A DNA stretch of 21,386 bases from UBA12478 sp964513275 (GCA_964513275.1 CAZELN010000017.1:1-21386), one strand, 5' to 3'; counted from the stretch's first letter, positions 14,240 to 21,243 are shown. Program-made: numbers and translations. Notes: generated by a model from the letters alone, not told the origin.

Positions 14240-14653
14240 TTATTCCGTTGTTGTTGTGACGGTTGCGGCCTCTGCAAGTGCATCGACAACATATCTCGTA
14301 ATGGCATACGCTCCCACAATGATGATGAGTCCAATAACCGAACTTGTGAGCATACCTTTCGCCTTTTTGATTTTTGATTCATCCCCAGCGGCTGTCATGT
14401 AGAGGATTCCTGCATACACGGTAAGTACCAAAAAAACGATTCCTGTGGCGGCCAATAATGTGCGGATCAAATTTCCAATGAACGTCGAGACGTTTAGTTC
14501 CGTTGAGTAGGAATCTCCGGCCGCAGCATCAAGCCCTTCCGAAATGGTTGTTGTCGCACTTTGCGCAAGCGCAAGATGTGGGGCGAAGCTGAGCACAACA
14601 GTTACCAAAAGCGCGAACAAGAGTGCGAAAGCCGCTGAACGTTTCAGAGTCAT
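14240..14653 (-). CDS. T4SS/VirB2-type pilin-like membrane protein 2
   Basis: A 137-aa protein, start chosen at MTLKRSAAFALLFALL, which gives a proper signal peptide ending LALA-Q. The core pattern is the same as in gene 1: IGNLIRTLLAATGIVFLVL, TVYAGILYMTAAGDESKIKKAK, then IGLIIIVGAYAITRYVVDAL. It ends in a Thr-rich tail (TVTTTTE). It is the closest relative of gene 1 in the array, especially through the loop and second helix, and a recent duplication is likely. It lies 83 bases after gene 3, with a hairpin in between, and 46 bases before gene 1. Confidence 0.83.
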   Translation of the reverse strand: MTLKRSAAFALLFALLVTVVLSFAPHLALAQSATTTISEGLDAAAGDSYSTELNVSTFIGNLIRTLLAATGIVFLVLTVYAGILYMTAAGDESKIKKAKGMLTSSVIGLIIIVGAYAITRYVVDALAEAATVTTTTE

Positions 14654-14703
14654 AGAGTGTGCAAGTTCACACAAGGGAGCGACATCTCGTGCCCTTATGC
14701 AAA

Positions 14704-14724
14704 CCCCCATTTTGACAATGGGGG
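14704..14724 (-). terminator. Intercistronic hairpin in the pilin array
   Basis: CCCCCATT, loop TTGAC, and AATGGGGG form a perfect 8-bp stem between pilin genes 3 and 2. On the minus strand only TTT follows, so it is a weak terminator or an mRNA-stabilising structure that could set the ratio of gene 3 to genes 2 and 1. Confidence 0.6.
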
Positions 14725-14736
14725 AGAGAAAAAGGT

Positions 14737-15189
14737 TTACGATGATGAAGAAGAGGAATCGCTGCTTTGGGTTGCACTGACGATCGATTCGATCACGAAT
14801 GTGGCGATGGCGTAGGCAGCAATCACAATCACCAATCCAGTAAGTCCTGAGAAGATCAGTTTCTTTGCGTCCTTCACTTTGTCGTCGTTTCCACCTGCGG
14901 TCATCCATTTGAATCCACCCAACAAGATGATGACTACAGCAATGATTCCGAGGAATCCAAGAGCAAGGCGGATAATGGATGAAATAGAGTCAATCAAGTC
15001 AGCATCGCCAAGACCGGCTTCTGAAGCAAACGTATCACCTGTGGTGTCAGAACCACCAAAAAGTTCATCAGCCGTGAGGGCTTGAGCTGAAACATCGTGA
15101 ACTCCCATGAGCGCAATAGCACCAAAAGAGAGTGCCATCACGGCTCCTAGAATATAGCCAATGTGTTTTTTAGAAAGAATGTTAGACAT
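14737..15189 (-). CDS. T4SS/VirB2-type pilin-like membrane protein 3
   Basis: A 150-aa protein from the ATG at 15189 (MSNILSKKHIGYILGAVMAL), with a signal peptide ending VSAQA, a 30-residue acidic outer segment (DELFGGSDTTGD), helix 1 (LALGFLGIIAVVIILLGGFKW), loop MTAGGNDDKVKDAKKL, helix 2 (LTGLVIVIAAYAIATFVI), and an all-Ser/Asp tail (SSDSSSSSS). A strong GGGAGGTG lies 7 bases upstream of the ATG; the alternative GTG at 15198 is inside that site and rejected. This is the only array member with a consensus ribosome binding site, and a 137-base AT-rich upstream gap may hold its own promoter, so it may be the most highly made member. Confidence 0.85.
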   Translation of the reverse strand: MSNILSKKHIGYILGAVMALSFGAIALMGVHDVSAQALTADELFGGSDTTGDTFASEAGLGDADLIDSISSIIRLALGFLGIIAVVIILLGGFKWMTAGGNDDKVKDAKKLIFSGLTGLVIVIAAYAIATFVIESIVSATQSSDSSSSSS

Positions 15190-15326
15190 AGACTTCACCT
15201 CCCTTCGGATAAAGAGTTAGTGGAAATTAATTAAGTAAAAATATTTTCAAGACTATTTTACCGATTTTTTTGCGTTTCGGACATGGAGATATCCACACAG
15301 GAACGACAACGCCGCTAACCCAGTCC
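15190..15326 (-). promoter_or_regulatory. Intergenic region before pilin 3: strong RBS and possible promoter
   Basis: The minus strand carries GGGAGGTG (15203-15196) and, further upstream, an AT-rich stretch (about 15218-15262) including TTGAAA and TAAAAT. No pair of hexamers with ideal spacing stands out, so the promoter is only suggested. No terminator for gene 4 is obvious. Confidence 0.4.
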
Positions 15327-15659
15327 TTATGCGACTGTTCCGCTTTCAAGCGCGGTGATAATGGTGCGGACAATCGTGTAGGCTCCGACGATCACCACCA
15401 GACCCAAGATCGCCCATTTCATGACGTCCTTTCCTTTTTTCACTTTGTCTGCTTCGCCTCCGGAGATTAACCAAAGGAATCCGCCATAAACGAACATGAA
15501 CAGTGCGATCGAACCAGTGACTCCTAAAACGGCTTGAATGAGCCGACCGATGACATCTCGAATATCCGTTGTTTGCAGAGGATTATCCAACGTCGCAGCG
15601 GATAGGTTGGCTGGGAGGGTGAGCAGGAGTCCCAACAAGAGGAAGAAGATATTTCTCAT
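15327..15659 (-). CDS. T4SS/VirB2-type pilin-like membrane protein 4
   Basis: A 110-aa protein, the shortest of the array: signal peptide MRNIFFLLLGLLLTLPANLSA, a short outer segment, helix 1 (IQAVLGVTGSIALFMFVYGGFLWL), loop ISGGEADKVKKGKDVM and helix 2 (AILGLVVIVGAYTIVRTII). It keeps the GGxxDKVKKxK loop that defines the set but is otherwise divergent. It starts 6 bases after gene 5 ends, so the two are co-translated. Confidence 0.83.
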   Translation of the reverse strand: MRNIFFLLLGLLLTLPANLSAATLDNPLQTTDIRDVIGRLIQAVLGVTGSIALFMFVYGGFLWLISGGEADKVKKGKDVMKWAILGLVVIVGAYTIVRTIITALESGTVA

Positions 15660-15665
15660 AATGGT

Positions 15666-16403
15666 TTACGGTATGAAATAGTACTCAAGCTGACAGCATT
15701 TGACATCAGCAGATCCAGGACAGAGGTTTGACGTACAGGTTGATCCGTAACGGTAAGGGTTTCCTTCATCTTCCGAATCTGGGAATGTTTTTTCGTTTAC
15801 ACATTCGTAATAGCGAATTCTTGTAAATCCATCACTTCCAGTATCATCGGTTGTTGCGTCTGGGTACGTTTGTTGGCACTCTGATTTGCAGGTATATCCG
15901 TCGTCTACACATGTTGAGTTCAGTGCACAAGGTAAGTTAGCTGTTTCAGGTCCACTGCAGGCATAGTAGCCTTGTAAATCTTCATTCAGAATCTCTCCTG
16001 TTTCAAGAACGCCTTTGAGCGTAATAATACCGATATAGCTAAACATGACGATCAGAAGCCCAATGGTTGAAATCGACATGTATTTTTTTCCTGTACTCAC
16101 TCGTTCACTGCTTCCTGCAGAGGTCAGCCAATAAAATCCACCAACAACATACATCATCAGCACCACCGCTCCGATGATGCCAACCACAAAATTTCCAACA
16201 TTCACGAACACCGTCATGATGTCTTTGAGCGTGCAATCTCCTAAGTTCCCGCACCCTTGAGAGATCCCCTCCATAAAGGGTCCCACTTCAATCTCGGTAC
16301 ATCCGCTAGTGTTTTGACAGATGTTTGAACTGTAGGCAAAGCTCGTCCCAGGAGTCAGGGCAATGGCAAGAAAAAAGAGAATCAGGAGCAGTCGTTTCAT
16401 CAT
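15666..16403 (-). CDS. Pilin-like membrane protein 5 with a cysteine-rich C-terminal ectodomain
   Basis: A 245-aa protein combining the array's two-helix core with a unique surface domain. The signal peptide (MMKRLLLILFFLAIALTPGTSFA) is followed by a four-Cys outer segment, helix 1 (VVGIIGAVVLMMYVVGGFYWL), loop TSAGSSERVSTGKKYM, helix 2 (IGLLIVMFSYIGIITL) and about 115 residues containing ten cysteines (CALNSTC, CKSEC, KCC). The topology puts this tail outside the cell, where disulfides can form; the total cysteine count is 14, an even number. It may be an adhesive or tip component, or a lid for the other members; this is inference. The start overlaps the binding-protein stop by 4 bases (ATGA). 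Confidence 0.8.
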   Translation of the reverse strand: MMKRLLLILFFLAIALTPGTSFAYSSNICQNTSGCTEIEVGPFMEGISQGCGNLGDCTLKDIMTVFVNVGNFVVGIIGAVVLMMYVVGGFYWLTSAGSSERVSTGKKYMSISTIGLLIVMFSYIGIITLKGVLETGEILNEDLQGYYACSGPETANLPCALNSTCVDDGYTCKSECQQTYPDATTDDTGSDGFTRIRYYECVNEKTFPDSEDEGNPYRYGSTCTSNLCPGSADVKCCQLEYYFIP

Positions 16404-17773
16404 AGACTTTGGTTCACCATATTTTGCGCATCTTTCAATGCGCGCTCTTGCTCGTCTCCAGCCAAGAATGCATCAATGAGATCCAAGAACGCTTCCTCTG
16501 CCACGGATGCGTCTGTTCCTTGATACCAGGAATCGGCCGTGAGCGTTTGACCGGCAAATATGGAGAGAACCTCATCTTCAAGTTGTGAGCTGATGAGACT
16601 GCGTAACGCCGATGGTTTATTCGCGGCTTCAAGGTAACTGGTGACTCGCTCTTCACTGGCGGCAAATTGCACAAAATCCCAGGCCCAGTCACCCGCGTCT
16701 GTTGACTTGGCAACCGTTTCAACCCAGTAGTTCGCGTAGTTTACAGTTTTCCCACCGTCGATTTGTGGAAGTGGGGAGACGGCAAATTCCAGTTTTGAGT
16801 TCGCGGCTCGGATGAGAGCGTAATGGTAGGAGTAGCCAAAGAAGAACGCCGTGTTCCCTGAGGCGAATGCATCAAATGAGTCAGGCATGTTTTCGTTCCA
16901 GGTGTAGACCGCCTTGAGGGGGTTTGCAAAATCCGTGTAAAAACGAACGGCTTCGCCACCTAAAAATCCCGCATCCGTTTCTCGGGCAAAGGTCGCTCGG
17001 CCACGGGAGTCTGTCATCTCGGTTCCATTTTGCATCATGAGGATGGAGAGGATATCAAATGCCCGTTCCACATTTTGACTGGTGCCAATAGCCGCTCCCG
17101 CTTGGACGACTTCATCGTCTGTGCTGAGCTGAGTAAGCTGGGACACCTGATCCTGAAATTCTGTCCATGTGGATGGAGGTTCGGGAATTCCAGCCGCGTT
17201 TAAAAGATTTTTGTTGTAGTAGAGCGCAAGGGAATCCATCCCCAAAGGAAGGCCGAAGATTCGATCTTCTGCTTCGGATTTTGCCGTAGGTTGATAGGAA
17301 CGCAACACGTCAGCGACAACTACATCGACAAAATTGCTTTTCAGCGCGCGTTGGGAAAGAGTTGGTTCTTCCTGGACCGTATAGACGGGTTCTTTCTTAA
17401 TGGTTCCGCGTGTTTCTGAATAGGGAATCGTGAGAGAATCTGGTAATGGCTCGATTAAACTTTCATATTCGCCGATCCAGGTGTTGTGTACGGAAAAAAT
17501 ATCCGGTCCTTCACCTTCGGCAAACGCGCGCAGCAATTCGTCTTCGTATTCATCGAAACGCAGTTCGCGGTATTCAAACGAAACATTCGGATGGAGCGCC
17601 TGATAGGCACTCATGAGGCTGTTCAAGGTACTGTCGTCGTCAAAAACACGCCAGACCGTGAGGGTAACCGGAGTGGTAGCGAGTTTTTCTGCGGTACTTG
17701 TGCCTCCACATCCAGCGCCTAAAAGCACCAGTGGGAGAAGAAGAACCGCGAGAGTACGACGAAAGGGCGTCAT
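16400..17773 (-). CDS. Family 1 extracellular solute-binding lipoprotein (ABC type)
   Basis: A 457-aa surface lipoprotein that resembles sugar-binding proteins of ABC importers. The signal peptide ends in the lipobox LGAGC with Cys22 as the lipidation site. The mature part shows the family fold: VTLTVWRVFDDDSTLNSLMSAY, EGEGPDIFSVHN, FGLPLGMDSLALYYNKNLL, PPSTWTEFQDQ, and the hinge-region segment ASGNTAFFFGYSY. The start at 17773 is chosen because it gives an ATGA overlap with the galU stop; a start at 17785 would add four residues. No permease or ATPase gene is in the window, so it is an orphan here. It is coupled by 4-base overlaps to galU before it and pilin 5 after it. Confidence 0.9.
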   Translation of the reverse strand: MTPFRRTLAVLLLPLVLLGAGCGGTSTAEKLATTPVTLTVWRVFDDDSTLNSLMSAYQALHPNVSFEYRELRFDEYEDELLRAFAEGEGPDIFSVHNTWIGEYESLIEPLPDSLTIPYSETRGTIKKEPVYTVQEEPTLSQRALKSNFVDVVVADVLRSYQPTAKSEAEDRIFGLPLGMDSLALYYNKNLLNAAGIPEPPSTWTEFQDQVSQLTQLSTDDEVVQAGAAIGTSQNVERAFDILSILMMQNGTEMTDSRGRATFARETDAGFLGGEAVRFYTDFANPLKAVYTWNENMPDSFDAFASGNTAFFFGYSYHYALIRAANSKLEFAVSPLPQIDGGKTVNYANYWVETVAKSTDAGDWAWDFVQFAASEERVTSYLEAANKPSALRSLISSQLEDEVLSIFAGQTLTADSWYQGTDASVAEEAFLDLIDAFLAGDEQERALKDAQNMVNQSL

Positions 17774-18648
17774 AGCATTTTGCACGTTTGTTTTAAGTAG
17801 CGTTTGAAATCAGTTCCCGTTTCATCATGTTTAAGGCCGAGTTCGACTTGAGCTTTGAGGAAGCCAAGTTTATTACCACAGTCATAGCGCGTTCCTTCAA
17901 GTTTACAGCCGTAGAGCGCCTTGCCTTGCGCAATTCTGGTGATAAACGCATCAGCCAGTCGAATCTCGCCGTCTTTTCCCGCAGCTTGTTTTGGAAGAAT
18001 GTCGAAAATTTCGGGTGTGAGAATGTAACGGCCGATCACGATGAGATTAGAGGGTGCTTCTTCCGCAGAAGGTTTTTCAACAAAGGATTTGATGTCCCAG
18101 ATGTTTGGTTCAACTCGTTTGCCTCCAATGACTCCGAATCGGGAAACGTCTTTCTTTGGTACTTTTTGCAGCGCCATGACGGGATCGCCATAGGTTTCAA
18201 ACACGTCCATAAGCTGCCGCAGTGCGGGCGACGTTTCACTGTCGATAATATCGTCTCCGAATAAGACAGCGACCGGTTCATGTCGATCAATAAACGGGAG
18301 GGCAGAGAGAACCGCATGGCCATCGCCCAAAGGTTTATCTTGTCGCACAAAGGCGAATTTCGCGAGCTTCCCAATTTTTTTCACGACATCGAGCTCTTTT
18401 TCTTTCTTTTTTTGTTCAAGTCGGTACTCAAGTTCAAAGTTGCGGTCAAAATGGTCTTCAATCGCGCGTTTGCCGATGGCGGTGACGAAAATAATTTCTT
18501 CGATTCCGCTTTCCACGGCTTCTTCGACAATGTATTGAATGACTGGTTTATCCACGACCGCGAGCATTTCCTTTGGTTGAGCTTTGGCCGCAGGGAGGAA
18601 TCGCGTTCCCATGCCAGCGACAGGGATAATGGCTTTTCGAATCTTCAT
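17770..18648 (-). CDS. galU: UTP--glucose-1-phosphate uridylyltransferase
   Basis: GalU makes UDP-glucose from UTP and glucose-1-phosphate for surface polysaccharides and nucleotide sugars. From the ATG at 18648 it is 292 aa, the normal bacterial length. Motifs: KAIIPVAGMGTRFLPAAKA with PKEMLAVVDKPVIQYIVEEA (nucleotide-binding), EEIIFVTAIGKRAIEDHFD, KPLGDGHAVL, VLFGDDII, IKSFVEKP and GRYILTPEIFDIL. A longer reading from 18732 is rejected because its first 28 residues cross the terminator and promoter. A TACAAT -10 box ends 10 bases before the ATG, suggesting near-leaderless transcription. It is the first gene of the unit that continues into the binding protein and pilins. Confidence 0.96.
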   Translation of the reverse strand: MKIRKAIIPVAGMGTRFLPAAKAQPKEMLAVVDKPVIQYIVEEAVESGIEEIIFVTAIGKRAIEDHFDRNFELEYRLEQKKKEKELDVVKKIGKLAKFAFVRQDKPLGDGHAVLSALPFIDRHEPVAVLFGDDIIDSETSPALRQLMDVFETYGDPVMALQKVPKKDVSRFGVIGGKRVEPNIWDIKSFVEKPSAEEAPSNLIVIGRYILTPEIFDILPKQAAGKDGEIRLADAFITRIAQGKALYGCKLEGTRYDCGNKLGFLKAQVELGLKHDETGTDFKRYLKQTCKML

Positions 18649-18658
18649 AGATGTACGT

Positions 18659-18664
18659 ATTGTA
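18659..18664 (-). promoter_or_regulatory. -10 box of galU (leaderless candidate)
   Basis: TACAAT on the minus strand lies 10 bases before the galU ATG. The -35 region is weak (TTTATG at 17-base spacing). No Shine-Dalgarno site is present. Confidence 0.6.
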
Positions 18665-18682
18665 GCGCAAAAAGTAGGGATC

Positions 18683-18708
18683 ATAAAACGCTCCGTTGTG
18701 GAGCGTTT
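18683..18708 (-). terminator. Terminator of the MgtE-micropeptide operon
   Basis: AAACGCTCC, loop GTTGT, and GGAGCGTTT form a perfect 9-bp stem; on the minus strand it is followed by TTAT to give a TTTTAT tract. Its far arm overlaps the micropeptide stop codon, placing the terminator right at the operon end. Confidence 0.7.
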
Positions 18709-18790
18709 AATCTCGAGACAGAAAGTAGGCAACGATGAGGATCATAAGTAGTATGCCTCCGACGAGGAGCCATGTACGAAGGTCGAACAT
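18707..18790 (-). CDS. 27-aa single-pass membrane micropeptide
   Basis: The minus strand encodes MFDLRTWLLVGGILLMILIV then AYFLSRD and a TAA: one strongly hydrophobic helix of about 18 residues between a DLR start and an SRD end. It begins 3 bases after the stop of the MgtE-like gene and ends inside the operon terminator, so it fits exactly between them. Size, composition and position are those of small regulatory or structural subunits of membrane complexes (compare CydX, KdpF, MgtS as a class). It could stabilise or regulate the transporter. Chance is possible for so short a frame, but the placement argues for a real gene. Confidence 0.6.
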   Translation of the reverse strand: MFDLRTWLLVGGILLMILIVAYFLSRD

Positions 18791-18793
18791 AGA

Positions 18794-19348
18794 TTAGAGC
18801 AGTATTGCGCTGGTGATGATTCCGTAGATGACAATCGAGATCATATCTTGAATGACGGTGGCGATGGGCGCCGCTCCCACGGCTGGGTCCTCGTGGATCT
18901 TATTGGAAAGCTCGGTGATAAGCACAGCGACAACAGGCGCAATGGTGACTGTGATGAAAATTGAGAGACCTACGGCAAGGGCAAGGTTCGTGTCTTTCAG
19001 CCAGAGGTTGATTGTAAATGACGAGATCAGACCAAAGATTATTCCAAGAGATAGACCCAAGATCGGTTCTTTGAAAAGATAGTTTTTGAGATTTGCGTGG
19101 CCTGTTTTGAGATCCCTCCCGTAGATCGCTTGGGTTTGTGCTCCAACCGCCGCGGCGATATAGACAATGAAGGGGATGAAGAAGGCAACGTGGACATTGG
19201 TAGCGAGCACCTCCTCGAAGCGACTCGTCAACATAGAAATACCCAGTCCCAAGAAAAGCCCCAGGATGAGCGGCGGGACTCGCAGACGCAACAAAAATCG
19301 CACGGACTCCGTATCATCGTCCGCGTAAATCATTTTATGATGGCTCAT
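18794..19348 (-). CDS. Minimal MgtE-type divalent cation transporter (membrane domain only)
   Basis: A 184-aa membrane protein matching the MgtE integral membrane domain (PF01769): about five helices with FIPFIVYIAAAVGAQTQ in helix 2 (family pattern P-x..-G-x-x-G-x-Q) and EDPAVGAAPIATVIQDMISI near the C-terminus, with Asp154 and Asp168 in the family's conserved acidic positions. The usual cytoplasmic N-domain and CBS pair (about 250 residues) that gate MgtE by Mg2+ are absent, so regulation must differ or the protein must pair with another part. An N-terminal MSHHKMIYADDD stretch could bind metal. A TACAAT box ends 9 bases before the ATG. The divergent + strand gene overlaps its 5' end. Confidence 0.87.
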   Translation of the reverse strand: MSHHKMIYADDDTESVRFLLRLRVPPLILGLFLGLGISMLTSRFEEVLATNVHVAFFIPFIVYIAAAVGAQTQAIYGRDLKTGHANLKNYLFKEPILGLSLGIIFGLISSFTINLWLKDTNLALAVGLSIFITVTIAPVVAVLITELSNKIHEDPAVGAAPIATVIQDMISIVIYGIITSAILL

Positions 19349-20701
19349 ACGCGAACCATTGTAGCGGTTTTTTTCTTTTTTCGTAATTGGTATGATGGGG
19401 ATGCTACGCCTTCAACCAGAGGAGAAGAAGACGCGGCGGATGCGTCGGAAGAATCAAGTGAGATATTGTCGTCTCTTAAAGAAAAAGTCGCGTTGGAAGT
19501 TGTCGATGTTCTTGAGATCACTCCAGACGATTCTTATCCCATCGGAACGTTTTGTCGTTGGTATTACGATGAAAATACCCAAGAGTTTATCGCCACATTT
19601 GGGACAGGATCAGGTCAGGCGGGTGGGGAAGGATATGTCGGCGGTGGAGAAGGCGGACAAGGATCTGCGTACAAGACGTATTCGATCAGTCTCAAAGAAA
19701 CGGGCGAGGATGATTATTACACGTACAGTGGAGGAGATTTAGCTACCGTGGTTGTGGATGGGTACGTGTATCATCTCACGGGAGGAAAACTGGGATGGAA
19801 GTTGTTGAAGTTTGACTTAGAAACATGGCAGGAAGTTGATCGAGTGGAAATCGAACTGGAAAAGACAGAAGGAGCAAATGACCAGATGCTGGTGTATGCC
19901 AACGATATGCTCATTGCCAGCAGCGCGTATGCAGAAAATGCGCTTGGAGCGGACACGGCGGGGAACGCACAGAATAAGGTCGATCCGACTGTTGGTATTT
20001 ACACGCATCATCATGCATTCGACCTTGATTTGAATCTCTTAGACGAATGGATTCTCGACGACGAGCGGCATGCAAACGGAAGTTCGCTTGTCTTTGTTGA
20101 TGGCATCTACCAGTTTGTAACCACCACCGCCTACTTTGGAGATCTGCAAGTGCTTCAATACGATGAGGATTGGAATTTTCTTGGTTCTAAGGTGTTGATG
20201 GAAGACGCCCAGTGGCCACAGGGAACGGTGTATGATGAAACAATCAAGCAGTATTATGTCGCCTATCTAGCCATTGAGGGTGCAGCACGATCAGAAGTCC
20301 GACTTGCCATTTTTGACGATGATTGGAATCTCTTGAGTAATACGGCTGTGACAGAATATGGAAATGAGTTTTTTGGCGGCAGACCATCTGTTACATTGTT
20401 TGATGACCGTGTGTTCGTGACCTACGACAAAGAGTCATTTGATGTGACCAGCAAAAATTGTAAATTGGCGGTGTTTGTTGGACAAAGTTCGAATGTTTTT
20501 CGAGCAAAATCCAAACGATTAAAACTACTAAAATGGACTCGGCAGGGCGAAACAATTTGTCTGGGGGAATGGATTCGCCCTGCCTCGGCTGATTTCCCGC
20601 CCGCAGGAGGGGTCTGGGGAGGAATGCGGGCGGGTTTCGGATTCGCCAAATTATTTTTTCGCCAATTCCTTATTTTTAAGTTTATCAGATTGCCGATTTG
20701 A
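19337..20701 (+). CDS. Repeat-rich (beta-propeller-like) protein with uncertain start and a hybrid 3' end
   Basis: The product reads about 454 aa. A short hydrophobic N-terminus (TIVAVFFFF) and acidic linker (DAADASEESSE) precede repeats of the type FDLDLNLLDEWIL, YDEDWNFLGSKVL and FDDDWNLLSNTAV, typical of propeller blades, with a Gly-rich stretch near residue 100. It is probably exported, but the signal is poor: the ATG at 19337 lies inside the divergent MgtE-like gene's first codons and the frame crosses a T-rich tract. An extended -10 (TGGTATGAT, 19388-19396) lies downstream of that ATG, so the true start may be lost or frame-shifted. After about residue 375 (20460) the sequence no longer looks like the repeat domain and runs through two inverted repeats, so the original C-terminus is probably replaced. 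Function unknown. Confidence 0.6.
   Translation: MMAHTRTIVAVFFFFRNWYDGDATPSTRGEEDAADASEESSEILSSLKEKVALEVVDVLEITPDDSYPIGTFCRWYYDENTQEFIATFGTGSGQAGGEGYVGGGEGGQGSAYKTYSISLKETGEDDYYTYSGGDLATVVVDGYVYHLTGGKLGWKLLKFDLETWQEVDRVEIELEKTEGANDQMLVYANDMLIASSAYAENALGADTAGNAQNKVDPTVGIYTHHHAFDLDLNLLDEWILDDERHANGSSLVFVDGIYQFVTTTAYFGDLQVLQYDEDWNFLGSKVLMEDAQWPQGTVYDETIKQYYVAYLAIEGAARSEVRLAIFDDDWNLLSNTAVTEYGNEFFGGRPSVTLFDDRVFVTYDKESFDVTSKNCKLAVFVGQSSNVFRAKSKRLKLLKWTRQGETICLGEWIRPASADFPPAGGVWGGMRAGFGFAKLFFRQFLIFKFIRLPI
19358..19363 (-). promoter_or_regulatory. -10 box of the MgtE-like gene (leaderless candidate)
   Basis: TACAAT on the minus strand is 9 bases from the ATG at 19348, the same geometry as the galU and VIT promoters. 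The -35 region overlaps a T-rich tract and is weak. Confidence 0.6.
19388..19396 (+). promoter_or_regulatory. Extended -10 element (TGGTATGAT)
   Basis: A TGN extension plus TATGAT on the + strand, directed into the propeller-like gene. The first in-frame ATG or GTG after it is missing, which raises doubt about that gene's annotated start. Confidence 0.35.
20541..20584. repeat. Inverted repeat A at the 3' end of the propeller-like gene
   Basis: GGCAGGGCGAA (20541-20551) and TTCGCCCTGCC (20574-20584) are perfect 11-base inverted copies around a 22-base loop. It has no terminator T-run. With repeat B it forms a compact two-hairpin unit. Confidence 0.8.
20596..20634. repeat. Inverted repeat B, GC-rich hairpin
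   Basis: CCCGCCCGCA (20596-20605) and TGCGGGCGGG (20625-20634) are perfect 10-base inverted copies around a 19-base loop, followed by TTT. It could act as a weak terminator on +, but with repeat A it more resembles a dispersed intergenic repeat element or small non-autonomous mobile element. Confidence 0.8.
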
Positions 20702-20713
20702 GATAAAGACAAA

Positions 20714-21241
20714 TTATTTGCTTAAATCTGCATACTTGTCTTGCCAAACTTTTAACTCATTAAAAATTTTGTCATCGAAATTGTTTGGCTTGAATTTAAA
20801 GATAGCGTTTGCATTTCTCATACAATATTGAAGCTCGTTTTTGTTGTCTTGGCGGGAATACCATTTGAAGCTATCAAGAATATCAGCAGTTTTAACAATA
20901 AGTGCGTCTTGCCCATTTTGCACACAACGCTTGATTAATTCGATTGTCTTTTCTTCTTTATCCGCAATTGAATCGTCTTTTGTACTTGCTAAAACCAGTC
21001 TTACTACATTATCGCCAAATTCATCTCTCAACATTTTTTCGTTAGCCTTAGACCATTCAATTGCGTCATGCAAAACTCCAGCCAAGACAACATCTTGCGC
21101 GTAATCATTTTCGTAAAGATAAACGCCAACTCTAATGTCATGGAACAAAATAGGCTTTCTGCTGTTTTCGTCCGAAGGTGGCATATAAGCAGTTAGTAAA
21201 CGCACAGCTTTTTCAAAATTAAGATTGAGTGTTTTTGTCAT
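20714..21241 (-). CDS. Small HD-domain phosphohydrolase (RelA/SpoT-hydrolase-like)
   Basis: A 175-aa soluble protein with the HD metal-binding pattern: His34 (ILFHDIRVG), His58-Asp59 (AGVLHDAIEWS) and Asp120 (IVKTADILDS). The spacing and the LHDAIE and KTADILD phrases are those of the hydrolase domain of RelA/SpoT and small alarmone hydrolases, so breakdown of (p)ppGpp or a related nucleotide is plausible; no synthetase or regulatory domain is present. The gene is clearly more AT-rich than the rest of the window, consistent with recent acquisition. It begins 2 bases after the stop of an upstream membrane-protein gene, so the two form an operon. No Shine-Dalgarno site is seen. Confidence 0.85.
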   Translation of the reverse strand: MTKTLNLNFEKAVRLLTAYMPPSDENSRKPILFHDIRVGVYLYENDYAQDVVLAGVLHDAIEWSKANEKMLRDEFGDNVVRLVLASTKDDSIADKEEKTIELIKRCVQNGQDALIVKTADILDSFKWYSRQDNKNELQYCMRNANAIFKFKPNNFDDKIFNELKVWQDKYADLSK

Positions 21242-21243
21242 AA

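Noticed and set aside
13810..14382. Longer 190-aa reading of pilin-like protein 1
   Set aside because: The extra N-terminus is Gln/Arg-rich, overlaps the end of pilin 2 and would bury the signal peptide; the ATG at 14193 gives a normal one.
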